DNA of 64,000 nt from Chlorops oryzae (GCA_020466095.1 CM035806.1:20117571-20181570); one strand, 5' to 3'; counted from the first letter of the stretch, positions 46,478 to 59,030 are shown. Numbers and translations: made by a program. Notes: a model not told the origin generated them from the sequence alone.

Positions 46478-47582
46478 ATAAATAAATAAATAAAAAGAAA
46501 ATACAGAAAAATCCGTCAAAAGAAAAAAGAAAAAATAACAAATAACGCTATTGATAGAAATATGTCTATGTCAGGCACTCAGGTACAAAATGAAAAAGTA
46601 AAAGAGAATTAAGGTAACCTTTTGAGCAAATATTTAGTTGATCTAAGCAAGCGTGCGCTCTCGCTCTAAAGGCAAAATCGAATGCAAAAAGCAAAATCCA
46701 CATTTTCGAATTCACCTTTTCGCACGTTTCGCAAATAATGTAGCCAAACAAGACATATAAATAGAATCGGAAGGTAACATATAAAGTATATCGATAAATT
46801 AACTATCTTTTTTCTACATCATATCTCCTTCAATTCCCAATCGAATGAAGATGCATACATATATGAAGACGCAGGAGAAGACGTGATTAGAGGACAATTT
46901 TCTCAAAGTCAGCAAAAATTAATTTTATTTGGAAATATGTATCTACATATGTGTGTGTGTACACTTAACATACATGCATAGATATATTAGTACACCAAAA
47001 AATGATGTGGGTTGATAAGTAGCATACTTTTAGGGGCTCCATTGCAGATGAGCTCATTCCATGAACGACAGCGACGATTGTTTAAGCGATAGCGAACATT
47101 TCTTCCGTCTTCCTTTTAATTATTTAATTTCCATATTTAAACGATGTATTCTTCATAGCGAATTCCTGTTGAAACTCAGCTCGAACAACTCGAGAATGGG
47201 AACGGTTTTCAAACAATCATACCACCTTACAGCGCATTTTGTTGTTGTTGTTGTTGTTTTTCGCATGATGAGTGTGCCAACAAGAGTCATTAGTACGAAA
47301 TACCGAAATACGAGAGTCTCAGTGAAATATTTCGGCGGAATAGAAATCAAATAATGCCGCTGGAGAATACATATGTGGAAAAATAATGAATCTCAACTCT
47401 TGGGAAAAATGAAAGTACCTTACAGTAAAATGCTGAAGACTTTTTAAGATAAACGGAGCATTTCAAATCATAATTAAGAATGTTATAACATTCCTCTACA
47501 CTCCTTAACCTCGCCCCATTCCACTGCAAATGTCGTCTTGCATAAATAAATTCAAGAAGGTCTAAGACGGAAATTTGCTTAA
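45900..47582. other. gene-free stretch with an A30 tract
   Basis: Poly(A) at 46447-46476 followed by an AAAT run, and a GTT run near 47240-47258. No family or exon recognised. Confidence 0.45.
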
Positions 47583-47864
47583 CCCTAGAAAGATAACGTT
47601 ATTTTTTTACCTTGAAAAGATAACGATACGCCTGAGCGACGTGTGTTTGTTTTTACTATCCTTAAGGATGTTTTAAAAAAAAATGTGAACAGATTGTAAT
47701 TTAAATACATTATTTAATTTATTGTCAGTCATTTCGGCTCATTTTAATAACCAAACTTGTATATATTAAAAGTAAAAAAGAAAAAACTTAAATATACTTT
47801 CAAAAGCGGGAGCAAAAAAATTAAAAATGACCACGTCTCGTAGGCGTACGTTATCTTTCTAGGG
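47583..47864. mobile_element. piggyBac-type MITE
   Basis: CCCTAGAAAGATAACGT at the left and ACGTTATCTTTCTAGGG at the right are perfect 17-bp inverted repeats, flanked on both sides by TTAA (47579-47582 and 47865-47868). The first 13 bases, CCCTAGAAAGATA, equal the terminal repeat of the original piggyBac element, and TTAA is its obligatory target. Subterminal ACGCCT...ACGTG words are also inverted. The left side carries an extra piece of about 29 bp with a second GAAAAGATAACG copy. 282 bp with no transposase. Confidence 0.92.
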
Positions 47865-47915
47865 TTAAATTAAACGATATATTTTTTTTTCTATCGAATT
47901 AAAGCGAAGTGTGCT

Positions 47916-48010
47916 TACTATCCTTAAAGTATGCTGCTCTTAACGTCCAATCTATCATAAAATAAATATTAGGAAAAAAGAATATTCGAGCATCTCTTGA
48001 ACAAGTATCG
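47916..48010. repeat. dispersed repeat paired with 45258-45350
   Basis: CTTACTATCCTTAAAGTATG, then CTGCTCTTAACGTCCAATC and later AAGTATCGAAACA. Same order and spacing as the partner copy. Confidence 0.6.
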
Positions 48011-48014
48011 AAAC

Positions 48015-48185
48015 AATCTCACGTGGATACCAGACTGGTTAAACTGGATTCCACGTTGGTATCCACGTGACTGGCTCAACTGGATTCGAATTCCAGCTTG
48101 GATGTGATATCACATCGGGCCGATATGCGGCCTAACTGTGCCACCCTTTACCGAGTGATGTTAGCCACTCTTACCTAACCACAAA
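48015..48185 (-). repeat. SINE/LINE-tail-related repeat
   Basis: GGGCCGATATGCGGCCTAAC then TGTGCCACC aligns with TAGGCCGTTAATCGGCCCAT then TGTGCTACC in the SINE at 52650-52895, on the same strand. Outside it, TGGCTCAACTGGATTCGAAT joins box A-like and box B-like words directly, with the middle missing. GTGGATACCA-type sequence also occurs twice, as an inverted pair around 48012-48072. Confidence 0.45.
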
Positions 48186-48421
48186 AGAATCGACATGCCT
48201 AAGGAACAGGGCTAACAAATATATGTCCCTTTTGTAAACTACTCTGAGCTAAATCATTCGGGAACTTAGTTTGGACTTTAATATGAAATTATCGATCAAA
48301 TTCTAAGAATGAAGTTTATGTTGGATTTTTCAAAATGCGTTAACAGCTAATTGAAACACGGTGCCTAAACATTTTTATGATCTTGATTAAATTGCATTCC
48401 TATCGCTTCTCTAGCGATAAG

Positions 48422-48652
48422 CAGGACTCGGATTTTATTAAACTTTTATAAATTTAAAGCATACTTTATGGGGCAAAAAAAAAATGTTTCTTCCCAGCAT
48501 TTTGCGAATAAGTTAAGCGAAGTTGAACTTCAAATCGGCTTTCTAAATCCAAAAAATGCATATTGAAGTTAAAAATCGATGGGAGTTGAACAATATTTGT
48601 GCTCCATAAAGTATGCTTTAAATTTATAAAAGTCAACAAAATTCGAGTCCTG
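48422..48652. mobile_element. MITE family A, copy 3
   Basis: CAGGACTCGGATTTTATTAA at the left and CAACAAAATTCGAGTCCTG at the right, 231 bp. The internal section is in opposite order to 1724-1933, consistent with a symmetrical element. Confidence 0.85.
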
Positions 48653-51600
48653 ATTATTATATATTATTTTGTATTCGAAATCAGGTGACAGAAAGAATTT
48701 GAAGGCAGCCTTAAGGCTTTGTATTTGCAAAGATTTCTGTGGGACTTTTCTGCGATGCTTATATTTTCACTCGCGAAGATATGTTTGAACAAAAGAGCAT
48801 ATTCTCGATATGAAAATTATTCTTTAGGTCCGCAATTTCACAATTATTTAAGTACATATTTGTTCAATTATCTATTTAAGAAATTAATTCAGGAATTATT
48901 ATTATTTCAAATAAAAAATAATCATCCCATTTTGAATGCAATTCTTGCTCGAACGGTCGGTCGGTCTTTCCAAGTGATACTTCTTAATTGGACATTCGCT
49001 TGGCAGTGCTTAAGCACTCAATCTTTCTCTATTGACAAATACTCCGATAACGAATGTATGTAAGTATATCCCTGTTCCACCAATTATCATTATCAAAAGA
49101 CCCCCCCTGTCCATGTTTGTGCTCTGTCAAAAAGCCATCATTGAAGCATGAGGACCTGCTCGAAATCTTAAAATCATTCCGTTCTTTTCACGAATAAACC
49201 GAACATCCCGAAGGAAAAACGAAAGAAGCAAAGTAGAAAACCAAAAATCCGATAACTTCACTGATTAAGCACTTCATTTGCGCTCTTAGGCGGGACGTCC
49301 GGGGCGCTCGTGAGCAGTTAAGTCTTTGTTATTGGCACGTATCAAAGTATTTCCATCGCACCCACTCATCGCTAATTGAGTTCGAGTGCGGCTGTGCGTG
49401 TCCTTGCATACACACTCGTATTTTCAGTTCGGGCACGTATCGTTCGTCTCGTCTGTTGGCATTTTCGAGTCCTCGTGATTTACACATTCACGATTCATAG
49501 AAAACATAAGCAATGCCGTTCAATTTATGAATGAAGCATCCGTTACATCCTAATTGGCAATTATGGAAATATGAAGACGAGTGAGTAGCATTTTAATTAT
49601 GTGCAGCAGTGTAAATGGTTATCACTTAACATTATGTTATCGTACACAGTAGATTATATCATGAGAAATTGACTGCCAATTTCTCCCAATTTTTTTTTCC
49701 TTCTTTAAAAAATCATATTTTTTCATTTAAAGGAATGTCAATTTTTTTTTTGTAAACGGAAACTTTTCTTTGAGTGAGGAAATAATGCTAGAATGGAAAT
49801 ATTCCACTGCCGAATGACATAATGGTGATCAAAAAGTTTCCGAATTCTGCTTCTTACGGTCGAAGGTTTCAAAATTCTATCCGGTATAACGAAACTTTGT
49901 GAAAGAATTTTTCATCAAAAATTTCACTTAATTATTCCACTTATGTATGGTGAGGACAAGCATGAAGTTTGCTGCGACAAAGAAATTCGAGAAAAAAACA
50001 AACCGAAAAAGAAAATAGAAAATGAAAGTTTTTTCCCTTTGGTACTGAATATCGAATTAGGAGTCGGAGTCGGATTCTCAAAGAACGTATGCACTTCTGG
50101 CAAGGCTTCAGTCTACAATGCAAACTTTGCATACTTTATGCAAGCGCACCCAGCCATAAATATTTATACATATATATGTGTATATATGTAACTAACACAC
50201 ACACAACCACCCATGCACTGAACAAAAGCACACACAGACTCTACACTTAAAGGTCGTGCTCGAGAGATTGCGAAACACTAGTGCATGTCACGTTTTCGGT
50301 GGTCGTGGCTTTTTTGATGAGATGAAGCACGCCGTCAAAAGAAAACGAAAAATTTGAAAGGAAAAGGGGAAAGAGGGAAAGCGGTATGACAAAGGTCGAG
50401 GCACTTGACACATGTCGTGGAACTTTCAAAGAACTTAGACAAAAAACTTCACAAAACTGCAGAGCGTGACAATATGAAGATGTAAGCGGCACATACCTAC
50501 CCAGAGACACACAAATATACATATGTACATATATAAATATGTAGGTACATATTTACATATTTGTATGCATTGCATATACCCTGCAGTAATGAGGAGGTCA
50601 ATTTGATGAAGCTAGACCAAATGAGAATCGACTATTTAGACTCTGATTTCGAAAATATCTGCGATCAATTGGAGACCTGCGAATGGTGGTGATTAACCCA
50701 TTTGGGTGGCTGGGAGGTGGTGCTCGAATTTCCGACGTCTGCAGCTATGTGTTTGTATATATATTTCTGCAGTTAATGGCCATGAGTTTTTTATTTGTAA
50801 TTTTTGTATTTTAACTTTTCACGAATTGGTACCTAAATTCTTCATTGGATCAAAAATATTTTTGATTTTAACATCGATTATTATCTAGTTAAAAAGTGGT
50901 CTAGAAATAAGTGTTAATAACAAACCAGGTGTACTCTCGGTGTAAACGATCCAAAGAAAGAAGTTCCAATTTATTTCAAAAGCCAATAAATCAAGCTTCA
51001 TGTTGAGATCTTGCACTCCATGAATCCTTGGACAGAAAGAGAGATGGTTTTTTTTTAAATAACTGGTCGAAAAATTTAGCAAAAATTCATCGGTATCGGC
51101 ATTTACGATATGTATCTACATATGTATGTATGTAGTTAGAGAGTAGTCAAAATTACAATTGGGAACATTAAAATTTTCGGTGTATTTCGCGGCAGTTCTC
51201 GTCGTCACTTAAGAGCACCACAGTAGTCTTTTGCATTTGTAAAAAAAAAAAAGAAGGAAAATCGTTTTGTCGTCCTTACACGCGGAATTGTCTACCTGTA
51301 GGATTTTTGTGGCGGACTGGATGTTTCACTGTGCAATCGAATTCAATGCATTCATTTCAGAAAAGGAAAGCCTACTGATAAAGGATGCGAACCTATTTTT
51401 ACGGTCGTCCACTGAAAGCACAAACAAACAAAAAAAATGTTTCTTTTAAACTTTCAATAGATAAGAATGTACCATCAATTTCATTCGCACCTATTGAAGC
51501 GCAACTAATTTTTGTTTTCTTTTGCGATGTTTGAAAGAAATCCAAAGAAAATGAGAAAACAGTGAGGTAACTTCCTTTTATGAGACATTCATTTACGCCT

Positions 51601-52649
51601 TCTCACTTGAATAAAAGAGAAAATATTAATAAAAAAAATAATAAAAAAAAAAATAAGAAAAGGAGAAAAGAACGGGAAACTTTTTCAAAGTAAATTGATT
51701 TATTATATTAATGGGATAGCTTTTAAAGCCCTTTACTTGAAATCGAGAACTCTTTCAAAAGTTCCTAGCTAATTTCTTTTTCTATTCGGCATCAGCTGAA
51801 AGTTCACTCGACCACGACTCAATTCGCAATTCAGCAGAGAAACGATGGGACATGATTTATTCTATGCAGCTTAAAAAGGAGGAAGATTCAAAATGTCCAT
51901 AAATAATTGAAGCATGACAACAAGCAATATGCTGCTGACTGAACAATGAAAAATCGTAAGAGTTTGTTATACGATACTTGAGCAATTCAAAAATCTTTTG
52001 CTCTAATCTCGATAATCTTCATAAGCTCTTAAGACTCGACATCATCATTATCCAGAGGCCACGAGTCAGTCATAAGTCATCTAATTATAATTATATAATA
52101 GATAATATAATAGATAATTATCTATAGTTGTACTAAGACCATCGACGTTTGCAGTGGCTACGAAAATCGATTTAAGCTCACAAGCAAGACAGGTATTCTT
52201 TTAATTAATCACACTGAACAGACGGGGCGACCAATATATTTATGTATGTATGTATGTATGTATGAACATCCAAGACGGGGCATCACTGCAATATTGATAA
52301 AGACAGACATGCTTGGGCTCTCGATGCCATCGAATTTTCGTCAATTTCTCGCTCATTCCATCGATGAACGGAACGTGGACAGAACACGGCACAGTCATAG
52401 CACAACATGGCAAACCAAAACAGAGCACAGTAACATTTGCAAGTTGCCCAAGACAATGCAGACGGCCTGTCAACAGTCTTGAAACAAATAAGTTACCGTT
52501 GTCAACACTCGTTTTAATTGAGTACATATTAAAGTTCGTTTTGATTTGCCTTAGTATTTTGAAAACATTGCATACTCTCAGGCGAAATTGTAATTGTTGT
52601 CGTCGTATGCCCAGAAGTACGCTTTATTTTTATTAAAATAAAGGTGGCA
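48653..52649. other. 4-kb gene-free stretch, nothing recognised
   Basis: Contains (TATG)n near 52238-52264, an AT-rich TATAATAGATAA repeat near 52090-52125, and scattered A/T runs. Frames at 48719-49063 and 52240-52636 show no known domain. No family copies seen. Confidence 0.4.
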
Positions 52650-52895
52650 GTAGGTAGGTAGGTACGAAAGTTGAAGTGGATGCCACTTAGGCCGTTAATC
52701 GGCCCATTGTGCTACCAAGAAGGTTTTCTTCTGTTTATGTGAGTGTATATGTCGTATTATGTAGTGTGCCCCTAAGATGCGATTTTTTGAAAAACCAGTG
52801 CTAGGCTTGGAACATTACACCCCGTTTGTGCCGGGAATCGAACCTCGGACCCTGGGATCAAGAGCAAAGCACACATCCCCTACGCTATCCTATCC
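52650..52895 (-). mobile_element. tRNA-derived SINE
   Basis: On the minus strand a tRNA-like head at about 52826-52895 has box A TAGCGTAGGGGA (52876-52887) and a perfect box B GGTTCGATTCC (52834-52844), spaced as in a tRNA. A body with AAGTGGCATCCACTT and GGTAGCACAATGGGCCG follows, and a (TACC)n tail at 52651-52664 ends it. Head, body and tetranucleotide tail are the order of a tRNA-derived SINE copied by a LINE. The head could be transcribed by RNA polymerase III. Target duplications were not identified. Confidence 0.75.
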
Positions 52896-53179
<284 letters not shown>

Positions 53180-53451
53180 CAGGGGTCGGCAAAATGGGTA
53201 TGTAATTGTGTGAGTGAGAGCAGAGCGGCTACTAAAAATAGCCGAAAATAAACAAAAAAAATGCTGAAACTAGCTAAAAATAAAAGCTAGAAGTAGCATA
53301 AAAGAGCTGAAACTGACGGAAAAAGCTATAAATTTCCGCATATTCGCTCTCGATGTTGCATGCTCGGCTGCTCCCGTCAAACTGAGACAAGAGCGTAAGC
53401 AATACGTGTGAGTGGCTGTCGCAAAAATTGTTCCTAGCGTGCCGACCCCTG
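53180..53451. mobile_element. hAT-type MITE with perfect 8-bp target duplication
   Basis: CAGGGGTCGGCAAAATG at the left and AGCGTGCCGACCCCTG at the right, 272 bp. GCTTAAAG lies on both sides (53172-53179 and 53452-53459). CAGGGGTCGGCA is a widespread hAT terminus. No transposase. A decayed relative ends near 56315. Confidence 0.95.
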
Positions 53452-53840
53452 GCTTAAAGTCAAACAGAAATTATTTCATTGAAACCCTCGAAATGATTCC
53501 TTAAAAAAAAGCGTTAAACTCAAAAAAAAAACACTTTTATAGCCACATGAAATGTTGGCATTTGCGTCTTAATTGTTTGACTGACATGGGATTCAAATGT
53601 CGTGCGACAGTTGAATAAATAGTACCTAATGTTATCCCTTTTTGTGACTTCTTCAAATATTTAACACTCCATACCTCTTTCTATACAACGGTCAGCCTGC
53701 ATATACAGGGTTTTCCATATTAAAATGCTTTTCTTTATGGACTTGGTAGAGTGGGTCATTGTGAACAAAAAGACGTGTGACAAGGGGGCGGCGCGTCCAA
53801 TATGTAACCCTAAGGAGCTAAAAGGTAAAGAAAGAAATTT
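53452..53840. other. nothing recognised
   Basis: Holds TACAGGGTTTTCCAT at 53706, which looks like a transposon end but has no visible partner. Confidence 0.35.
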
Positions 53841-54240
53841 TCCGTCTGTCTGTATACAGCTTTCTTATCGCAAGATTTCAGCTATCTTGACGAGATTTGG
53901 TATGCGTGCTCACGAGGACATGAGTGAGATCACTTTAAAGCGTATCTAAAGTACTAGGGTCTGTCACAAAAATCCCAAAACTGCCCAAAAATCGGAATTT
54001 CTCGAAATAAATGAATGTAATTTCGAATTTGAGTGTATATTTAAGCCTCCGATTAGAATTTCGAGAAGTGGGCGTGGCAAGAAGGTGGTTTTCATAAAGA
54101 AATTGAACAAATGTCGGAATATGGGGCTTTCTATGGCCTTCAAAATCTGTCGAATATGCTTTCTTAATGGTCCTGTTTTTTGGGCGTGTTTTTAAAATTA
54201 TTTAAGCATGTGTTTCTGTTTCGGGCTCGCCCTCCTACTT
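53841..54240 (+). mobile_element. Helentron-like (DINE-type) copy, 5'-truncated
   Basis: Begins at the last GTCT units (TCCGTCTGTCTGTATACAGC), then CTATCTTGACGAGATTTGGT and TGCGTGCTCACGAGGACATG, then GGGTCTGTCACAAAAATC and AAGTGGGCGTGGCAAGAAGG. It fades at TTTCTGTTTCGGGCTCGCC, where the 3' hairpin should be. Confidence 0.85.
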
Positions 54241-54289
54241 GGTCATATTAGGTTGGAAGCCTCCTTTTCGAGAGCGCCGCAAAATTTCC

Positions 54290-54544
54290 CAAAAAATAAT
54301 ACTCGATGAAACCAAAATGACCAAAAAAAACAAGTTTGACTTATGGACCAGCCTTCACTTCAAATTGAAAATATCTCAAGAAAGCGAGATGTTTTGGGCG
54401 AAAAACGCATAGCGTAACCATTAAGTCTTCTCAAAAAAAATCTTTAAAAAATCTTTAAAAAATATTCAAAAATACTTTAAGCCTAAGTAATAGACCACAT
54501 GCTTTTTGAAATTCGATAGAAAAATACTTTGGGCCACCCTGATA
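54290..54544. mobile_element. mariner-like MITE relic, right part
   Basis: Shares AAAAATACTTT, AAAATC and GCGTAACC-type segments with 56750-56901 and ends TTTGGGCCACCCTG, a decayed form of the TTTGGGACACCC terminus of 27651-28275. Confidence 0.4.
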
Positions 54545-56200
54545 GACAAGTTTTTCAATGGATCTGCAGGGAAGCTATAGCAACACTTTCATCTTTTAAT
54601 TAACCCTCTTATACCACCAAAGAACTTTAGCACACACAAAATATCCCTTTTCTATGCAAAGTATTTCAGCTTAGCTCATATTTAACCTTGCCTAAAAGTT
54701 TGTCAAAAAAAAAAAGAAGGAAATATTGAAAAAAGAAGAAAATGGAGAATATGGAGATAAAATGATTTCGAAAGTTTATTATTTATTCTTCGTCATAAAA
54801 TCTTTTATTGTTTATCTTGCATTCTCAAGTCCAAACATCAGTTTTTTTTTTTGTTTTTGCAAAGTCAACAATTTTTCTATACATACATATGTATGTTAGT
54901 GTTTGTGTTAGTGAGTTTTCGTGCATGTATTGTACGTATGCATGTTCAGCCACAGAGATTAAAAAGTTTTCACTCAATGATTTTTGAGATCTTAGGATGT
55001 TGACGCATGTGTGTGCGTGTGCGTGTGTGTGTGTGTGCGTGTTAGCGTGTGTTTGTGTGTCTGTGATAGCATGTGTGCGGGCGCGCGTTCGTGTATGGCC
55101 CCGACGATTCCCTAATGCTTAAGTAGTTTCGAAACTTCATTCCAGCTTGTCTAATTCCATTCGGAGGCGTCAAAGTTTGAGTTCATTAGAAGCCATTTTC
55201 AAGTCATAAAACTTGTAACATTAAAACATTTACGATGGCTTCGATTGCGGTTTGTTTTGTTCTTAAAGCTTAAAGCTGATATGCTTACATTTTTCCTAAG
55301 AAAATCGCAAAAATAAATACTTTTATAATTACTTAATCAAAGCAGCTGAATTTGGTCTTAAATAAAGCAGAGAACAATTGTTCTTCTAATGAATGAAAAA
55401 ATTTCTGAAGCAATTGATTTAATGCTATTTCCCCGCACATACCAAAGAAGGAATATGTTCTTATATTCTTAGAAGGAGTACTCTCAGGCGAGCAAGCTTT
55501 TACTCTGGATTCGTACAAAAGCTCAAGGTCTCATAGCTCGAGAAAAATGCAAAGCATTCACCGTGACCTATCCACAGCATTCCATTATATTAAGTGCTTG
55601 GGGTTACGGCTCATTTATTTCTCAAAATTCATCCTGAATGTTAAATGCAAATGTCAATTTACTGCTAAAGGAGTGAAAATCAATTACTCGAATACTCGTA
55701 AGGGAAAAAAATCTCGGCGCAAATTCTTTGTGTGGCCAACCTCGAGAGAATTCGCCAATAGGAAAAATTGAATTTTATTTAGATATAATTAAAGTTTCAA
55801 TGGAATGCTTAATTTAATAGCATCAAATATTAACCAAAAAAAAAAAAAACCGCTTTCAATATCTAACAAAGGTTGGATCATGTCCACTCATGATTTCACC
55901 ATGCATATACGAAATGTGTGACTTGAAAGAGATCAGCAAAATTGGGTATGACAATAGATCGTTTGCATAAAAATGAAATTGAATCTCTAACTTGAGTAAA
56001 TCGATATAAAGCTTAAATGCCTAACTGGAAACCCAATTTTTCTTCGTGCGTATCAAACTAAGCAATTGCTGAAAAACTCTACAAAAAGGTCTGATGTCTC
56101 ATCTTTATCCATACGAGTCAATGTGTCAGCGACTGATAGGAATGGCTGAAATCAGATGACAACGAAAAAAATATAATAAACTTAAAGTGGAGGAAAGTGT
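54545..56200. other. gene-free stretch with (GT)n tract
   Basis: A degenerate (GT)n tract runs at 55005-55093. The frames at 55333-55518 and 55547-55771 have no recognised motif. Confidence 0.45.
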
Positions 56201-56214
56201 CTAAACATTGAAGC

Positions 56215-56315
56215 CTTTTTCGGCTGCTCTCACCTTACACTTAAGTGACAAGATCTTAGGAAAATGCCAGCTGAAATGCTAGACAAAAAAGTTCTATAGC
56301 GTGTGCCAACTTCTG
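56215..56315. mobile_element. decayed relative of the 53180 hAT MITE
   Basis: TTCGGCTGCTCTCACC, TAAGTGACAAGATC and GTTCTATAGCGTGTGCCAAC then TTCTGG correspond to CTCGGCTGCTCCCGTC, TGAGACAAGAGC and GTTCCTAGCGTGCCGACCCC then TGG. The left end is not recognisable. Confidence 0.45.
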
Positions 56316-56749
56316 GTTTAAGTTCACAAAACTCGTCATTTTGAGTATGTTTATTATTGATTGGCTATCATATAGGCAATGAAATTTTCAAATGAAAGCC
56401 TGGAAGTATGCAACGTGTTTTTATTATAATTTTTTGGAAAAGATAACGGGACATAGCTTTTGAACTATAAGAGTAAAATCCTAATTTCCTTTAACAAATT
56501 ACAAAGGAATTCGCACTCTTTGAAATTGCATCATTACTTTCAACCATTTTCATATAAAATTAAGAAATTTTGGGGACTTCTTTTTTTGACGCCCGATTTT
56601 GTTCTTAAAAATGTCTACTAAAGATGCCTAAATAGCCTATAAAGTTAGTATATTTTGCAGTTTATGTAACTGAGAACAAAGATTGTATACTTTTCCACCG
56701 ACTAATACCTAAAAATCCTGAAAAGCATTGCTTATGAAGAAGCTATTTA

Positions 56750-56901
56750 CAAAAATTTGGAAATGTGGGTCTTTTGAGGAAAATCCGCTGAGCGCAACCT
56801 CTAAACCTTTTAGGAAAAATCTGAAAAAATTCTCAAAAATACTTTGACCCATAGGCTTTCGAAAAAACCACGTTCCAAAAAAAAATTTTTTTGGGACACC
56901 C
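56750..56901. mobile_element. mariner-like MITE relic, right end
   Basis: Ends TTTTTTTGGGACACCC followed by TA, the terminus of 27651-28275. The internal part is shared with 54290-54544. The left end was not found. Confidence 0.5.
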
Positions 56902-57965
56902 TAATGTCCATGACCCAGCACCCGCCACTGCCCAGCAAAACTTTGAGGTCTTTAGAATGGGTGAGCTTAACCCGAATCTAAACACTAAATTAACCGACGA
57001 CCTTCAATTTTCCCTCAAAGCCGTTCGAAATCGGATAATAGAAAAATGGAGTTACACAACTTTCAAAGTAAACGGTTCATATGTTATCTGATATTGTACA
57101 CCAAAATGCAGGCCTATTAAGAGGAATTTAAAAATATGTTCAAGAATTCGTTAGTGCAAAGACGTCGCATATTTCGCTCGAGAAAATGAGAGCTAGCGAT
57201 TTCACCAGAGATTCTCAAACGATATTTTTTTTTGTAATTATTTCTTTGGATATCTCCATTAGTTCATTTACGATAATGTTCATACATAGTCTTAATTATG
57301 TTACAGAAAAATCCCGGTCAAATAAAGTCTAAAATACCAATTATTTTGCATTTGCTCTGCTCCAACCAATCTTTGAAAGAGCACTTTCGATGTGAAGTGC
57401 TAGTTTAAGAAAAGCACATCGATTTAAAGCCCTGTCAGGAAAGCGGACAAACCTTCGAGCTGTTACGGACTGAATTAACTGAGTTGATGATGTCATTATA
57501 GACACATTTAGGCGTGATGTTAGTACAACAACTAAACCATCAAGAATTTTACGTAGATTGCTCCGAAAGTTTATTAAGTTCTTCCAACAACAGCAACAAC
57601 AACAAAAAAAAAACAAACAAAAAACACAATATTCCAAGTCCACCAAAGTAGAGCCTTTATTTCAAGATTTCGAACACAATGATGCTGTCAACTTTCTGAA
57701 CGCACACCATTAGCCATACGCCCAAGGAGGAGCTCAGCAGAGACGTTCTGGCGTTGGTCTTTTCCATTAAAGCCTTCAATGTCTCGCGTTTTGTATTTAA
57801 TGAACAACAAATTTGGAAAGTCATTACGCTTTCATACCAACAACGACAACAGTTTAATTACTTAACCATGTTTTCGTAGCTGTACATTTCGGAACAATCG
57901 GAGAGGAAGACATATTAACGCTGTCTATGAAAATTTAATACGAAGTCAATAAAAAAGAAAAAGAA

Positions 57966-58006
<41 letters not shown>

Positions 58007-58539
58007 AAAATACTTCATAGTATAATGAATACGGAGAAAGGGAAAACTGTTGAGCCACAAGCTTAAGGACTTATACAATCTATTGATCATTAAGAAGTGT
58101 GCTCTGTCTCAGTCCTTTTGTCAGCGTCCGCGTCAAAGTCAGTGACTGTTTAAGTCACTTAACGACCACGAATTAAGAGGCGAATCAATTCAAAAATTGT
58201 AATCGACAATAAAAACGGATAACGATTATCCGCAAAAGCGGCAGCGGCAAAAAGTTGAAACTTTGCCAAAGAAAAAATGCCGAACGGATGGCTTCTTTTT
58301 TTCTTTTTTTTTGAAACGATTCTCTTTTGATTAGCCATGGCGTCTAATTTTCTTTTAATTAAACATTGGAGTTCATTTTCAAAATAAGTTTTGCTAACAA
58401 ATTAAATTTCTCATTGAAACCTTATATCCTTAAAGAAGAGTTCATCAAACCAACAATTTTAACTAAGCCCCCTGCCATTTTGCGGTTAACTTCTCTAATG
58501 GTACAGAATACTAAAGTCTCTAGAGCAAAAATAAACAAC
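56902..58539. other. gene-free stretch with an A38 tract
   Basis: Poly(A) at 57967-58004. The frame at 57341-57646 owes its Cys/Phe run to a CAA repeat and has no domain. Confidence 0.45.
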
Positions 58540-58549
58540 ACCTAAGGTC

Positions 58550-59020
58550 CAACAACACCAACCTTCGTTGGGCCTGGGTGGGTGCCTGGCTTGAAAGAAC
58601 AGCTCAGAATGAATGGAACGACATTACCGGCCACAGACAAGCTAGAGACTTTATGCCAGTCTTCTCAAAGGCCAGAACGAAAGAGCTCTTATTGCTCAAC
58701 AGGACTGGAATTCGACTTGTCACAGGGTTTCTCACTGGACATTGTAGAGTAAACAAACATCTGTCAAACCTTGATTTAACTAGAGACGACAGGTGCAGAT
58801 TCTGTAACGAAGAAGAGGAGACAGCGGAGGACATTTTGTGCCACTGTGATAGTCTTGCAAGACTCAGACTTCGTAATAATAGGTAATATATCTCCACGGG
58901 ACATTGTGGCATTCTTAAAAGCCACTCGTCTATGGAATTAGAAAAGGGTAGTCACAATAATCCTTGCAGGATGCAGTGACGCGGAGACTCGGTTCCCAAA
59001 CCCATTGTTAATCTAATCTA
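58550..59020 (+). pseudogene. 5'-truncated LINE: C-terminus and 3' UTR
   Basis: An open frame from the truncation point to 58888 encodes the segment after the RNase H domain of an I/R1/LOA-type LINE. Visible are the GHRQARDF and LLLLNRTGIRLVTGFLTGHC segments, then the zinc-knuckle-like CRFCNEEEETAEDILCHC, where the usual His before ILC is Asp. A one-base shift near 58880 moves the last 20 or so residues (through RDIVAFLK) to another frame, ending at TAG 58939-58941. The 3' UTR ends TTAATCTAATCTAACC. The direct repeat ACCTAAGGTC (58540-58549 and 59021-59030) flanks the insert as a target-site duplication. A dead-on-arrival copy. Confidence 0.85.
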
Positions 59021-59030
59021 ACCTAAGGTC

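Noticed and set aside
53704..53722. TACAGGGTTTTCCATATT resembling a transposon terminus
   Set aside because: No inverted partner found within the following kilobases, which are occupied by a Helentron copy.
57341..57646. 101-residue minus-strand frame with a poly-Cys run
   Set aside because: The Cys run is a CAA repeat read in reverse. No domain or splice support.
57967..58004. A38 tract as a possible retrogene poly(A) tail
   Set aside because: No coding remnant or target duplication upstream. Similar pure tracts occur throughout the window.
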